Below, piece after piece: positions 17,961-26,075 of a stretch of DNA of 64,000 nucleotides. The notes beneath the pieces are model-generated. The model was not told where the DNA came from and did not search any database. It worked only from the letters and a program-made list of their open reading frames with translations. Positions within the stretch are counted from its first letter, which is position 1. Each line of letters opens with the position of its first letter. This stretch comes from an uncultured Blautia sp. Its GTDB lineage: Bacteria; Bacillota; Clostridia; Lachnospirales; Lachnospiraceae. A program made the translations under genes and the position numbers. The stretch is taken from NCBI GenBank assembly GCA_900539145.1, contig UQAX01000007.1:1-64000 (forward strand). Direction: 5' to 3'.

Positions 17961-18863
17961 ATGGCTATGACAAATTGTACAGAAAAAGTGTATTTACTTC
18001 TTGATGTAGGAGGAACGCAGATTAAAGGCGCTGTGTTTGATGAGGAAGGAAACAGAAAAACAGATATTACTTCTTATCCATCAAAATCCAGAGAAAGCGC
18101 AGATGTTATTTTGGATAACTTTGCTTTTATTTTAAGAGAGTTAATGAACACAAATCCGCAGGCGGAAATAATAGGAGTTGGTATGGCATTTCCGGGACCT
18201 TTTGATTATGAAAAGGGAATTTGTCAAATTCAGGGATTGAATAAATATGACAGCATTTACGGAAGAGCCTTAGAACCTGAAATGAAAAAAAGAATTCCTG
18301 AAATTGAAAATGCTAAATTTGGTTATTTGCACGACATTGAGGCATTTGCAGTTGGAGAAGCATGGTTCGGAGAAATGCAGGATGAATCAAAAATCGTATG
18401 TCTTTGTATAGGGACAGGTACAGGAACAGCATTTTTAAAGGATAAAGTTCCTCAGAAATCAGGAGAGGGAGTACCGGAGTGTGGATGGTTGTATTGGCTT
18501 CCATATAAAGACTCTATTATTGATGACTATATTTCAGTAAGAGGACTGGAACGAATTTGTAAGGAAGTATTTGGAGAACCTAAGAGTGGAAAAGAACTTT
18601 ATGATTTATGTCAGAAAGGTGATGAAACAGCTCTGAAAGCATGGAAGAAATTTGGAGATGACATTATAGCTGCAATTCTTCCTGTTATCGAAGATTTCCA
18701 TCCTGATGCAATTATTTTCGGTGGGCAGATTTCAAAGAGCTTTACTTATTTTGGTAAAGAATTTGCAGAAGAATGTGAAAAGAGAAATATTAAAATTCAT
18801 GTGCAAACAGAAACTTCCGAAAAAGCTATGCAAGGACTGTTTGTGAAAATGACAAGAGGATAA
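17961..18863 (+). CDS. ROK-family sugar kinase, non-canonical
   Basis: This 300-residue actin-fold kinase has the phosphate-1 loop LLDVGGTQIKGAVFD (about 12-26), GMAFPGPFDYEKG, a catalytic Asp in HDIEAFAVGEAW, the phosphate-2 loop CIGTGTGTAFL and the adenosine-site IIFGGQIS. The zinc-binding Cys motif common to ROK glucokinases is missing; the region after EGVPECG goes straight to WLYWLPYKD. The substrate is therefore unclear (glucose, mannose, fructose or an amino sugar). It might phosphorylate glucose or mannose freed by the flanking operons. An in-frame ATG at 17967 lies at better spacing from GGAAAGG than the one at 17961. Confidence 0.75.
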   Translation: MAMTNCTEKVYLLLDVGGTQIKGAVFDEEGNRKTDITSYPSKSRESADVILDNFAFILRELMNTNPQAEIIGVGMAFPGPFDYEKGICQIQGLNKYDSIYGRALEPEMKKRIPEIENAKFGYLHDIEAFAVGEAWFGEMQDESKIVCLCIGTGTGTAFLKDKVPQKSGEGVPECGWLYWLPYKDSIIDDYISVRGLERICKEVFGEPKSGKELYDLCQKGDETALKAWKKFGDDIIAAILPVIEDFHPDAIIFGGQISKSFTYFGKEFAEECEKRNIKIHVQTETSEKAMQGLFVKMTRG

Positions 18864-18894
18864 AAGATCTAAGATAAAAAATTTTATAATATTT

Positions 18895-18914
18895 GCAGAT
18901 GGAGGCACATCTGC
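18895..18914 (+). promoter_or_regulatory. Intercistronic hairpin between kinase and MFS genes
   Basis: GCAGATG pairs perfectly with CATCTGC around a 6-base loop. No T run follows, so it is more likely an mRNA processing or stability element than a terminator. Confidence 0.5.
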
Positions 18915-18954
18915 AGCAATATCTGATGATTTTGAGAGGTATATAGATAAAGAG

Positions 18955-20235
18955 ATGAATATGAATTTGAGACAGAAATTTATTCCTAATCAAAATCCCA
19001 CAGAACGTGAACTTTTGATTGGAGCCCGCGGTATTATGATAGAAGGCGCAGTTGCATCTATTATCTATGCAGCGGCAACAAACAATATTATGACAGGGTA
19101 TCTTGGTTATCTGGGGGCATCAGTTGCTGCATGTGCCTCCATTGCTTTAATTCCACAGCTTGGCTGTATTTTACAGTTTTTTTCGCCGTTTTTATTTGAG
19201 CGATTTCGTTACCGAAAGCTGATTATATGGATTTTATGTGTGATTTACCGTTTTTCCGCGGCGGCGATGTTTTTGCTTCCACTGCTTTTCTCAGGCGCAA
19301 ACCTTCGGGTAGGAACAGCAGTTGCCCTGTATGTTGTTGCTTTTGCCAGCGCCGGTATTGTAACGCCGGGGCTGCAGCAGTGGACCATAAGCCTTGTGGA
19401 TGTGGGAGAACGTGGTGTCTACATGGCGAAGAAGGATATTCTGGCAGTAGGGGTAAACAGTATTGTAACTTTTTTACTCAGCCGTCATTTAGACAAGCTG
19501 ATGGCACTTGGGAGAGACAGTGAAGGTTATCAGACCGTAGGTATTGTCTGTCTGGTATTGGCTCTTTTAGATGCAGTGCTTTTATTAAATGTATGTGAGC
19601 GTCCCGTAGAGGAAACGGCAAGTGTTCAGCTGGCTGATATTTTTTTACCGCTGAAGGATAAGAGCTATCGTCCGCTGCTTTTGTATAATATTTTATCCAG
19701 CGTTGCCAGCGGTATTGCAACTCCGTTTTTAATCGTATATCAGCTTCGGGTTTTGGGGCTTAGCCATACTTTTTTGGCAAGTGCGGGAATTGTGGCGGCT
19801 ATGGCAGGAATGGCAGGAAGTTATCTGTGGGGACGGTTTTCAGACAGGCACACATGGGATTGGACTATTCACCGTTCCGCAGCTATTGGCTTTTTGTGTA
19901 CGGTGTCATGGGCATTTGTCACCCCTGAAAGCGCCCGCTTTATTGCTCCGATTTTAATGACCATCACTACGGCATGTAACTCAGGAACGGTAATTGCCAA
20001 TACAAATCTGCAATATTCTGCCAGCCCTGCCACAGGGAAAACTTTATATTTGGGAGTTACAGCAGCCATTATCAGTGTTGCGGGTTGCTTAACAACTGCA
20101 TGCAGTGCATCTTTACAGTCGGTTTTCGAACAGTCTTTGGGATATAAGAGTATTTCTGTTTTATTCTTAATATCCGGTGTGGGAGGGCTTATCAATCTCT
20201 TTATTAACGGTCGGAAATTGCCGCATATTAAGTAA
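18955..20235 (+). CDS. Major facilitator superfamily transporter
   Basis: This 426-residue integral membrane protein has about 12 hydrophobic segments and a central hydrophilic loop (about residues 215-240). The layout is that of MFS permeases, including a charged loop LWGRFSDRHTWDW between helices of the second half. Base composition is richer in GC (CTT, GCC, GCG codons) than the kinase gene before it, so the two may have different histories. It probably shares the transcript with the kinase gene, from which 91 bp separate it. The substrate cannot be read from sequence; export of a sugar or metabolite is as possible as import. The ribosome site is weak. Confidence 0.75.
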   Translation: MNMNLRQKFIPNQNPTERELLIGARGIMIEGAVASIIYAAATNNIMTGYLGYLGASVAACASIALIPQLGCILQFFSPFLFERFRYRKLIIWILCVIYRFSAAAMFLLPLLFSGANLRVGTAVALYVVAFASAGIVTPGLQQWTISLVDVGERGVYMAKKDILAVGVNSIVTFLLSRHLDKLMALGRDSEGYQTVGIVCLVLALLDAVLLLNVCERPVEETASVQLADIFLPLKDKSYRPLLLYNILSSVASGIATPFLIVYQLRVLGLSHTFLASAGIVAAMAGMAGSYLWGRFSDRHTWDWTIHRSAAIGFLCTVSWAFVTPESARFIAPILMTITTACNSGTVIANTNLQYSASPATGKTLYLGVTAAIISVAGCLTTACSASLQSVFEQSLGYKSISVLFLISGVGGLINLFINGRKLPHIK

Positions 20236-20369
20236 GTTTACAGTCTTGTGAACTGATGTTAGGTAATTGGAAAGGTTGTAAAGTTAAAAGTAACTCTCAT
20301 AAAACTAGTAATTATATACAAAAACTATTTTGCGAAAGTGTGCATTATATATGAAAAGGCTAAAGTATA

Positions 20370-20398
20370 TTGACGAATACGTCAAAAAGTGATAAATT
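20370..20398 (+). promoter_or_regulatory. Promoter with built-in operator for the mannoside operon
   Basis: TTGACG (20370-20375) and TAAATT (20393-20398) are separated by 17 bp. The -35 box is the left arm of a perfect 6-4-6 palindrome, TTGACGAATACGTCAA (20370-20385), a likely binding site for the LacI protein encoded 34 bp downstream. Confidence 0.75.
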
Positions 20399-20431
20399 CA
20401 TTATAGAAATGTTAGGGAAAAGGGGGATGTT

Positions 20432-21454
20432 ATGGCTGAGAAGAAATCGGTTTCTATGCAGGATATAGCAGATGAGCTGGGCGTAAGTAAAGTTACTGTT
20501 TCCAAAGCCTTAAATGGCAAGGAAGGAGTCGGCGAGGCTCTCAAGAAAAAAATCGCTGATTTGGCAGAGAAATCAGGATATGTTCTTCCCAATTATGGAA
20601 ACAGGAAGACGAAAAAAGTCGGAATTATTATGAGCGATCGTTTTAATTCCGGAGACGAAGGCAAGTTCTACATGGCAATGTATGAAAAAATTATTAGTGA
20701 ACTTCAGAAAGCTTCCTGTACCAGCATGATGATATCACCTAATCGACATAGTCTTGCAGGAGATTTACAGACTATTAAGTCATCGGGAATATTTGATGGC
20801 CTGATATTTCTAGGAATACTGGATTGGGAAGTGAAAAAGCAATTAGATGCCGTTAATCTTCCGAAAATCTATGTGGATGTCTATGATGAAACTCATAAAT
20901 CAGACTCGGTTGTGACAGAAAATATTTACAGCTGTTATGAAATTACCAATTATCTGATACATCAGGGACATACAGAGATTGGATTTGTAGGAACGGTGGG
21001 AGCTACTACAAGTATCACAGACCGTTATCTGGGATACGTAAGGAGTATGCTGGAAAATAATATTACTCCCCAAGATGTATGGAATATTCCGGACCGCAGT
21101 CAGGAAGGAGAGGCAATACCTTTAGAACTTCCGAAAGAAATGCCTACTGCATTTGTATGCAACTGTGATGAAACGGCATTTCAGTTGGTTAAGGAATTAA
21201 CAGCAAAAGGTTATCATATACCGGAGGATATTTCTGTGGCAGGATTTGATAATTCCATTTATGCACAGGTTTGCAGTCCGCCGCTTACTACAGTGGCAGT
21301 TGACATCGAAGAAATCGGTAAACTTGCAGCACGGCGTATGATAAAGCACATGAGCAACCCTGCGAAAAAGGGCGGAGGTGTATTCCGAGTTCCCGGCAAT
21401 ATTATATACCGGGAGTCTGTTCGTAATATAAAAAGAGAGGAACAGAAATCATAA
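20432..21454 (+). CDS. LacI-family regulator of the mannoside operon
   Basis: This 340-residue protein has a LacI helix-turn-helix (VSMQDIADELGVSKVTVSKALNG, about 7-29) and a sugar-binding domain (KVGIIMSDRF; IFDGLIFLG; CNCDETAFQL; AGFDNSIYAQVCSPPLTTV). It is the first gene of the operon that follows in the same direction, so it probably represses its own transcription and that of the downstream genes through the palindrome overlapping its promoter. The effector is presumably a mannoside or breakdown product. The gap to the next gene is short, about 20 bp. Confidence 0.85.
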   Translation: MAEKKSVSMQDIADELGVSKVTVSKALNGKEGVGEALKKKIADLAEKSGYVLPNYGNRKTKKVGIIMSDRFNSGDEGKFYMAMYEKIISELQKASCTSMMISPNRHSLAGDLQTIKSSGIFDGLIFLGILDWEVKKQLDAVNLPKIYVDVYDETHKSDSVVTENIYSCYEITNYLIHQGHTEIGFVGTVGATTSITDRYLGYVRSMLENNITPQDVWNIPDRSQEGEAIPLELPKEMPTAFVCNCDETAFQLVKELTAKGYHIPEDISVAGFDNSIYAQVCSPPLTTVAVDIEEIGKLAARRMIKHMSNPAKKGGGVFRVPGNIIYRESVRNIKREEQKS

Positions 21455-21464
21455 ACTAAAAGAT

Positions 21465-21471
21465 AAGGAGG
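21465..21471 (+). promoter_or_regulatory. Ribosome binding site that selects a TTG start
   Basis: AAGGAGG ends only one base before an ATG at 21473, too close for initiation there, but 7 bases before an in-frame TTG at 21479. The TTG is therefore the likelier start of the permease. Confidence 0.65.
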
Positions 21472-21478
21472 AATGGAG

Positions 21479-22432
21479 TTGAAGAAAGAAAAAAAACTCA
21501 GAAAAAGAAATCGTTGGACAAAAAACGATACGGAGCTGACCATTCTGGCGCTTCCAACAGCAGTCTGGTATGTGTTATTCTGTTTTCTGCCAATGTTCGG
21601 TTTGATCATTGCATTTAAGAATTACAAAGTTACTGCCGGAGAAAGCTTCATTTACAATGTTTTCCACAGTGACTGGTCAGGCTTTAAAAACTTCGAATTC
21701 TTAATAAAGTCCAATGACTTATTCGTTATTTTAAGAAACACAATCCTTTATAACTTAGCATTTATTGTAATTGGGATGATCCTTTCCGTAGGCTTTGCGA
21801 TTATGATTAGCTTACTGCACAACAAGAGAGCTTCCAAAGTATATCAGACATTAATGTTCTTCCCATACTTTATGTCATGGGTAGTAGCATCTTATTTCCT
21901 GGATGCTTTCTTAAATCAGGACAATGGTTTAATTAACACAATGCTTCGTGACGGAGGACATGAACCGGTTCAGTGGTACATGAAAGCAAGCGTTTGGCCA
22001 GCTATTTTAATCTTTATGTATCTGTGGAAGAGTACGGGATATAACATGGTTATTTATTTATCCAGTATCTCGGGAATTGATACTACTTTATACGAAGCGG
22101 CTGTTATGGACGGCGCTAATAAGCGTCAGCAGGTAAGATACATTACACTGCCTTGTCTGAAAAACGTTATTATTATGATGTTTATCCTGAACGTAGGTAA
22201 GATTTTCTATTCAGACTTTGGATTATTTTTCCAGTTGTCTCAGGGTGCAACCGGTTCTATCTTTAATACAACAGCAACCATTGATACTCAGGTATTTAAC
22301 ATGCTGCAGTCTTCAGCACCAATTGGTATGACTTCAGCAGTAACCTTCTTCCAGTCAGTAGCATGTTGTATTACTATTTTAGTTGCTAATGCAATTGTGC
22401 GAAAAGTAGATGAAGACAGTGCAATTATATAG
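21479..22432 (+). CDS. Sugar ABC transporter permease (LplB-type)
   Basis: This is a six-helix permease of about 317 residues belonging to the CUT1/LplB group often paired with long LplA-like binding proteins. ALPTAVWYVLFCFLPMFGLIIAFKNYK is the typical first helix. The EAA loop is YEAAVMDGANKRQQVRYITLPCL. Start choice: the ribosome site favours TTG at 21479 over ATG at 21473, a difference of two residues. It forms the channel with the next gene product and imports mannose-containing oligosaccharides by context. Confidence 0.85.
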   Translation: MKKEKKLRKRNRWTKNDTELTILALPTAVWYVLFCFLPMFGLIIAFKNYKVTAGESFIYNVFHSDWSGFKNFEFLIKSNDLFVILRNTILYNLAFIVIGMILSVGFAIMISLLHNKRASKVYQTLMFFPYFMSWVVASYFLDAFLNQDNGLINTMLRDGGHEPVQWYMKASVWPAILIFMYLWKSTGYNMVIYLSSISGIDTTLYEAAVMDGANKRQQVRYITLPCLKNVIIMMFILNVGKIFYSDFGLFFQLSQGATGSIFNTTATIDTQVFNMLQSSAPIGMTSAVTFFQSVACCITILVANAIVRKVDEDSAII

Positions 22433-22443
22433 GAGGTGTAAAA

Positions 22444-23376
22444 ATGGCGAAAAATAAAAAAGATTTAGATCTTGCAGATTCTTCAAAATTGAATAGAATT
22501 TCCGGTGGAACCAACGCGATTTTTAACATTATATTCATCCTATTGGCATTGATTTGTATTATTCCGGTATTTTTTGTCTTCATGATTTCTATTTCATCTG
22601 AGGACTCTATTGCACAAAACGGTTATCGTTTTATTCCGGAAGTATTTTCACTGGATGCCTATAAATTCTTAGGTCGTGAAATTTCCATGATTATTGATGC
22701 TCTGGGAGTTTCCGTAATCGTAACGGCAGTAGGTACTGCATTAGGTGTTGCTTTGACAACTTTAATGGGATATGTAATTTCCAGACGCAGTTATAAATTG
22801 AACAATTTCTTTACTATGTTAGTTTTCATTCCTATGGTTTTCAATGGTGGTATGATTTCATCTTATGTAGTAAATACACAGTTCATGCACTTGAAAGATA
22901 CTATGTGGGCACTGATACTTCCGCTGTGTGTATCTTCATTCAACGTAGTAATTTGTAAGACGTTCTTTAGAACGAATATACCGGAGTCTGTTATTGAGTC
23001 CGCTCAGATTGACGGCGCTACACAGTTCCAGATTTTCGGAAAGATTGCTTTGCCACTGTCAAAACCTCTGTTGGCAACAATCGCTTTGTTCCTTACATTT
23101 GGTTATTGGAACGACTGGTTCCAGTCATCCCTGTACATTACAGACTCATCTCTGTATTCCTTACAGGCTCTGCTGGATCATTTCGAAAGAAATATGCAGG
23201 CAATGTTAAGCAATCCGGCGCTTGGTGTCAGCATGACTGACTACATCAATTCCATGCCGAAGGAAGGCGCCAGAATGGCGATGGCAGTAATTATTATCGT
23301 TCCGATTGCGTGCTGCTATCCGTTCTTCCAGAAATACTTTATTTCAGGTCTTACAGTCGGAGCTGTAAAGGGCTGA
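22444..23376 (+). CDS. Sugar ABC transporter permease (LplC/YtcP-type)
   Basis: This 310-residue six-helix permease has the EAA-like loop ESAQIDGATQFQIFGKIALPLSKPL (about 183-207) and ends in YFISGLTVGAVKG, the conserved tail of this subgroup. AGGAGG lies 7 bases before its ATG. It pairs with the preceding permease and the binding protein that follows. Confidence 0.87.
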   Translation: MAKNKKDLDLADSSKLNRISGGTNAIFNIIFILLALICIIPVFFVFMISISSEDSIAQNGYRFIPEVFSLDAYKFLGREISMIIDALGVSVIVTAVGTALGVALTTLMGYVISRRSYKLNNFFTMLVFIPMVFNGGMISSYVVNTQFMHLKDTMWALILPLCVSSFNVVICKTFFRTNIPESVIESAQIDGATQFQIFGKIALPLSKPLLATIALFLTFGYWNDWFQSSLYITDSSLYSLQALLDHFERNMQAMLSNPALGVSMTDYINSMPKEGARMAMAVIIIVPIACCYPFFQKYFISGLTVGAVKG

Positions 23377-23395
23377 TACAACCCAACGATATTTT

Positions 23396-23419
23396 CCGGA
23401 AGCAATATCCGGCTTCCGG
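23396..23419 (+). promoter_or_regulatory. Intercistronic hairpin before the binding-protein gene
   Basis: CCGGAAGC pairs with GCTTCCGG around an 8-base loop, with no T run. Hairpins at the edges of binding-protein genes commonly protect that mRNA segment and raise its level relative to the permeases. Confidence 0.6.
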
Positions 23420-23461
23420 TGAAATTAAAAATTATAAAAATCCAAAGGAGGATATTTTACA

Positions 23462-24913
23462 ATGAAAAAAAGACAAGTTATTGCTTTAGGACTTGTAGCT
23501 GCAATGAGTATGGGACTCTTAGCAGGATGTGGTTCAGAAGGTAAAAAAGCTGATGCCGGCAAAGGCGAAGGTAAAGATGATGTTGTAACATTAAAATGGA
23601 TTCAGGTAGGAAATGGTATGCCTAAGAACTACGACGAATGGCTGAAACAGATCAATCCATACCTTGAAGAAAAAATTGGTGTAAACGTAGACATGGAAAT
23701 CGTTCCATGGGGTGACTGGGATAACAGAAGAAGTGTTATCACAAACTCCGGCGAATACTTCGATATTCTTTTCACAGACCAGACACGTTACAATGCAGAA
23801 ATTGCAAACGGTTCTTTATTAGACTTAACAGAACTGTTACCAAAAGAAGCACCGGAACTGTATGAAATGATCCCGGAAGATTACTGGACAGCAATGAAGG
23901 TTGATGACAAAATCTACGGTGTGCCATCTTACAAAGACAGCTCCCTTACAGAATACTTTGTTTGGGACAAAGACATGGCAGATAAATACAATATCGATAT
24001 CAACGCAGTTACTGACTTCAATTCTCTGTATGAAGCATTAAAGACAATCAAAGAAGGTGAAGGAACAGCACCATATCGTATGTCTAAAAACGGTGCAAAC
24101 TTCTTAATCAACATGGGATTTGATGATTTAAGTGCAAGCTTACCTGTATTAGGTGTTAAATATACAGATGAAAGCAAAACAGTAGTAAACCCATTAGCAG
24201 ATGAAGAAATTTTAGCAACTCTTGATATCGTACACAAAATGTATAAAGAAGGTCTTATCAATGGTGATGCACCGACAGCCGATGACTCTAACCAGTACAG
24301 AACATTCTTTACAGCACAGGGATGGAGTGGCGCTGCAACTACTACATGGGGACCAAACAACGGTATCAACAATTGTGTAGCAGTTAAATATGGAGATACA
24401 GTAGTTTCTAACACAACAGTACGTGGTTCTATTAACGGTATTTATTCAGGATCTAAACATCCGGAAAAAGCTTTACAGTTATTAAACTTAGTTAATACAG
24501 ACTCTAAAGTTCGTGACTTATTCTACTACGGTGTAGAAGGTTCTGACTTCGAATATACAGAAGACGGAAAAGTTAACAGACTGACAACAGACTGGGGAAT
24601 GGCTGGTTATACACAGGGTACATTCTTTAACGTAACTCAGCAGGCAATCGAAACATTCAATCAGTGGGATGAAGTTAAAGAATTAAATGAAAATGCAAAC
24701 CCATCTGTATTACTTGGATTTAACCTTGATACATCTAAGATTGAAACAGAACTTGCAAACTGCCGTGCCGTATATGAAAAATACTATTCAGAATTCTTCA
24801 CAGGCGCTCAGGATCCAAGAGAACTGATCAAGACAATTGAAAGTGAATTGGAAACAGCAGGTTGGGAAACAATCCGTGCAGAAGCACAGAAACAGATTGA
24901 CGCTGCAAAATAA
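23462..24913 (+). CDS. Sugar ABC transporter substrate-binding lipoprotein (LplA-like)
   Basis: This 483-residue lipoprotein has a lipobox LAGC with Cys23 and a short charged linker. The body has features of the long CUT1 binding proteins (VNVDMEIVPWGDW; NSGEYFDILFTDQTRYN; YGVPSYKDSSLTEYFVWDKDM; SINGIYSGSKHPEKALQLLN). Codon use is strongly biased to preferred codons, suggesting high expression. Hairpins flank it on both sides. By operon context it binds mannosylated oligosaccharides; the exact ligand is unknown. Confidence 0.87.
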   Translation: MKKRQVIALGLVAAMSMGLLAGCGSEGKKADAGKGEGKDDVVTLKWIQVGNGMPKNYDEWLKQINPYLEEKIGVNVDMEIVPWGDWDNRRSVITNSGEYFDILFTDQTRYNAEIANGSLLDLTELLPKEAPELYEMIPEDYWTAMKVDDKIYGVPSYKDSSLTEYFVWDKDMADKYNIDINAVTDFNSLYEALKTIKEGEGTAPYRMSKNGANFLINMGFDDLSASLPVLGVKYTDESKTVVNPLADEEILATLDIVHKMYKEGLINGDAPTADDSNQYRTFFTAQGWSGAATTTWGPNNGINNCVAVKYGDTVVSNTTVRGSINGIYSGSKHPEKALQLLNLVNTDSKVRDLFYYGVEGSDFEYTEDGKVNRLTTDWGMAGYTQGTFFNVTQQAIETFNQWDEVKELNENANPSVLLGFNLDTSKIETELANCRAVYEKYYSEFFTGAQDPRELIKTIESELETAGWETIRAEAQKQIDAAK

Positions 24914-24941
24914 AATTAACTGAGAATAAATATAGGGAGTG

Positions 24942-24972
24942 GGGGCATTTTCTGGAAAATGGAGGATGCCCC
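24942..24972 (+). promoter_or_regulatory. Intercistronic GC hairpin after the binding-protein gene
   Basis: GGGGCAT pairs with ATGCCCC, with an inner TTTC-tg-GAAA stem. No T run follows, and the next ribosome site begins about 10 bases later. It fits a 3' stabiliser or partial attenuator. Confidence 0.6.
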
Positions 24973-24992
24973 TATTCTGATAAGGAGGACAA

Positions 24993-25979
24993 ATGTCAAA
25001 GATTATTGGAAATTCATTAAAAAATATTCCATGGCAGGAAAAACCGGAAAATTATAATATGCCTATCTGGAGATATACACAGAACCCAATCATTAACCGT
25101 AATGATATTCCAAGCTCCAACAGTATTTTCAACAGTGCTGTTGTACCTTTTAAAGATGGTTTTGCAGGTGTGTTCAGATGTGACAGCAAATGTGTAAGCA
25201 TGGATATCTTCGCAGGATTTTCAAAAGACGGTATCAACTGGGAAATCAATCACGAACCGATTACTTTTGAAGGTGATGCAGAGGTTACAAAGAGAGAGTA
25301 TCGTTATGATCCACGTGTTTGCTTTATCGAAGACAGATACTATATCACATGGTGTAACGGATATCACGGACCGACAATCGGTATTGCTTATACTTTTGAT
25401 TTCAAGACTTTCCATCAGTTAGAAAACGCATTTTTACCATATAACAGAAATGGTGTGCTTTTCCCAAGAAAAATCAATGGAAACTATATGATGCTGAGCA
25501 GACCAAGTGATACAGGACATACACCATTCGGTGATATCTTCTGCAGTCAGAGCCCTGATTTGGAATACTGGGGACACCACAGACATGTAATGTCCACAGA
25601 AAAAGGCGATATCTCTGCATGGCAGTCTACAAAGATTGGTCCGGGTCCTGTTCCGATTGAGACAGATGAAGGATGGTTATTGATTTACCATGGTGTTATC
25701 AACACATGTAACGGATTTGTATATCGTATGGGTGCAGCACTTTTAGACTTAAATGAGCCATGGAAAGTAATTGCACGTTCTAAAGCTTATGTATTAGGAC
25801 CTTACGAATTATATGAATGTGTAGGAGATGTACCGAACGTAGTATTCCCATGTGCAACTCTTACAGATGCTGATACAGGAAGAATTGCCATTTATTATGG
25901 TTGTGCAGATACAGTTACAGGTCTTGCCTTTACAACTGTTGATGATATGTTAAAATATATTAAAGAAAATGCTTTTTAA
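24993..25979 (+). CDS. GH130 beta-mannoside phosphorylase
   Basis: This 328-residue cytoplasmic enzyme has the five-bladed propeller pattern of GH130 (NPIINRNDIPSSNSIFNSAVV; YRYDPRVCFIEDRYYITWC with the general-acid Asp; GNYMMLSRPSD; GPGPVPIETDEGWLLIYHG). The length matches the GH130_2 group (beta-1,4-mannooligosaccharide and Man-beta-1,4-GlcNAc phosphorylases) rather than the longer mannosylglucose phosphorylases. The reaction releases alpha-mannose-1-phosphate using phosphate. The phosphohexomutase and ManA encoded downstream would take that product to fructose-6-phosphate. Confidence 0.85.
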   Translation: MSKIIGNSLKNIPWQEKPENYNMPIWRYTQNPIINRNDIPSSNSIFNSAVVPFKDGFAGVFRCDSKCVSMDIFAGFSKDGINWEINHEPITFEGDAEVTKREYRYDPRVCFIEDRYYITWCNGYHGPTIGIAYTFDFKTFHQLENAFLPYNRNGVLFPRKINGNYMMLSRPSDTGHTPFGDIFCSQSPDLEYWGHHRHVMSTEKGDISAWQSTKIGPGPVPIETDEGWLLIYHGVINTCNGFVYRMGAALLDLNEPWKVIARSKAYVLGPYELYECVGDVPNVVFPCATLTDADTGRIAIYYGCADTVTGLAFTTVDDMLKYIKENAF

Positions 25980-25983
25980 TGAA

Positions 25984-26047
25984 CCTGTTGGAGAGTTTCT
26001 CAACAGGAAAGTGCTCCTAGGTGCATTAGATGCATCTGGGAGTTTTT
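25984..26047 (+). promoter_or_regulatory. Double hairpin with T run between GH130 and GH38 genes (attenuator)
   Basis: CCTGTTG pairs with CAACAGG (25984-26007), then a 13-bp stem CTCCTAGGTGCAT with ATGCATCTGGGAG (26014-26042) followed by TTTTTA. The second looks like a rho-independent terminator in mid-operon, so read-through may set the level of the enzymes downstream. Confidence 0.65.
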
Positions 26048-26075
26048 ATCTTAGGACAAGGAGTGATGCGATAGC

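Noticed and set aside
25984..26047. Riboswitch or T-box leader
   Set aside because: Only simple stem-loops are present, with no conserved riboswitch core or T-box sequence.
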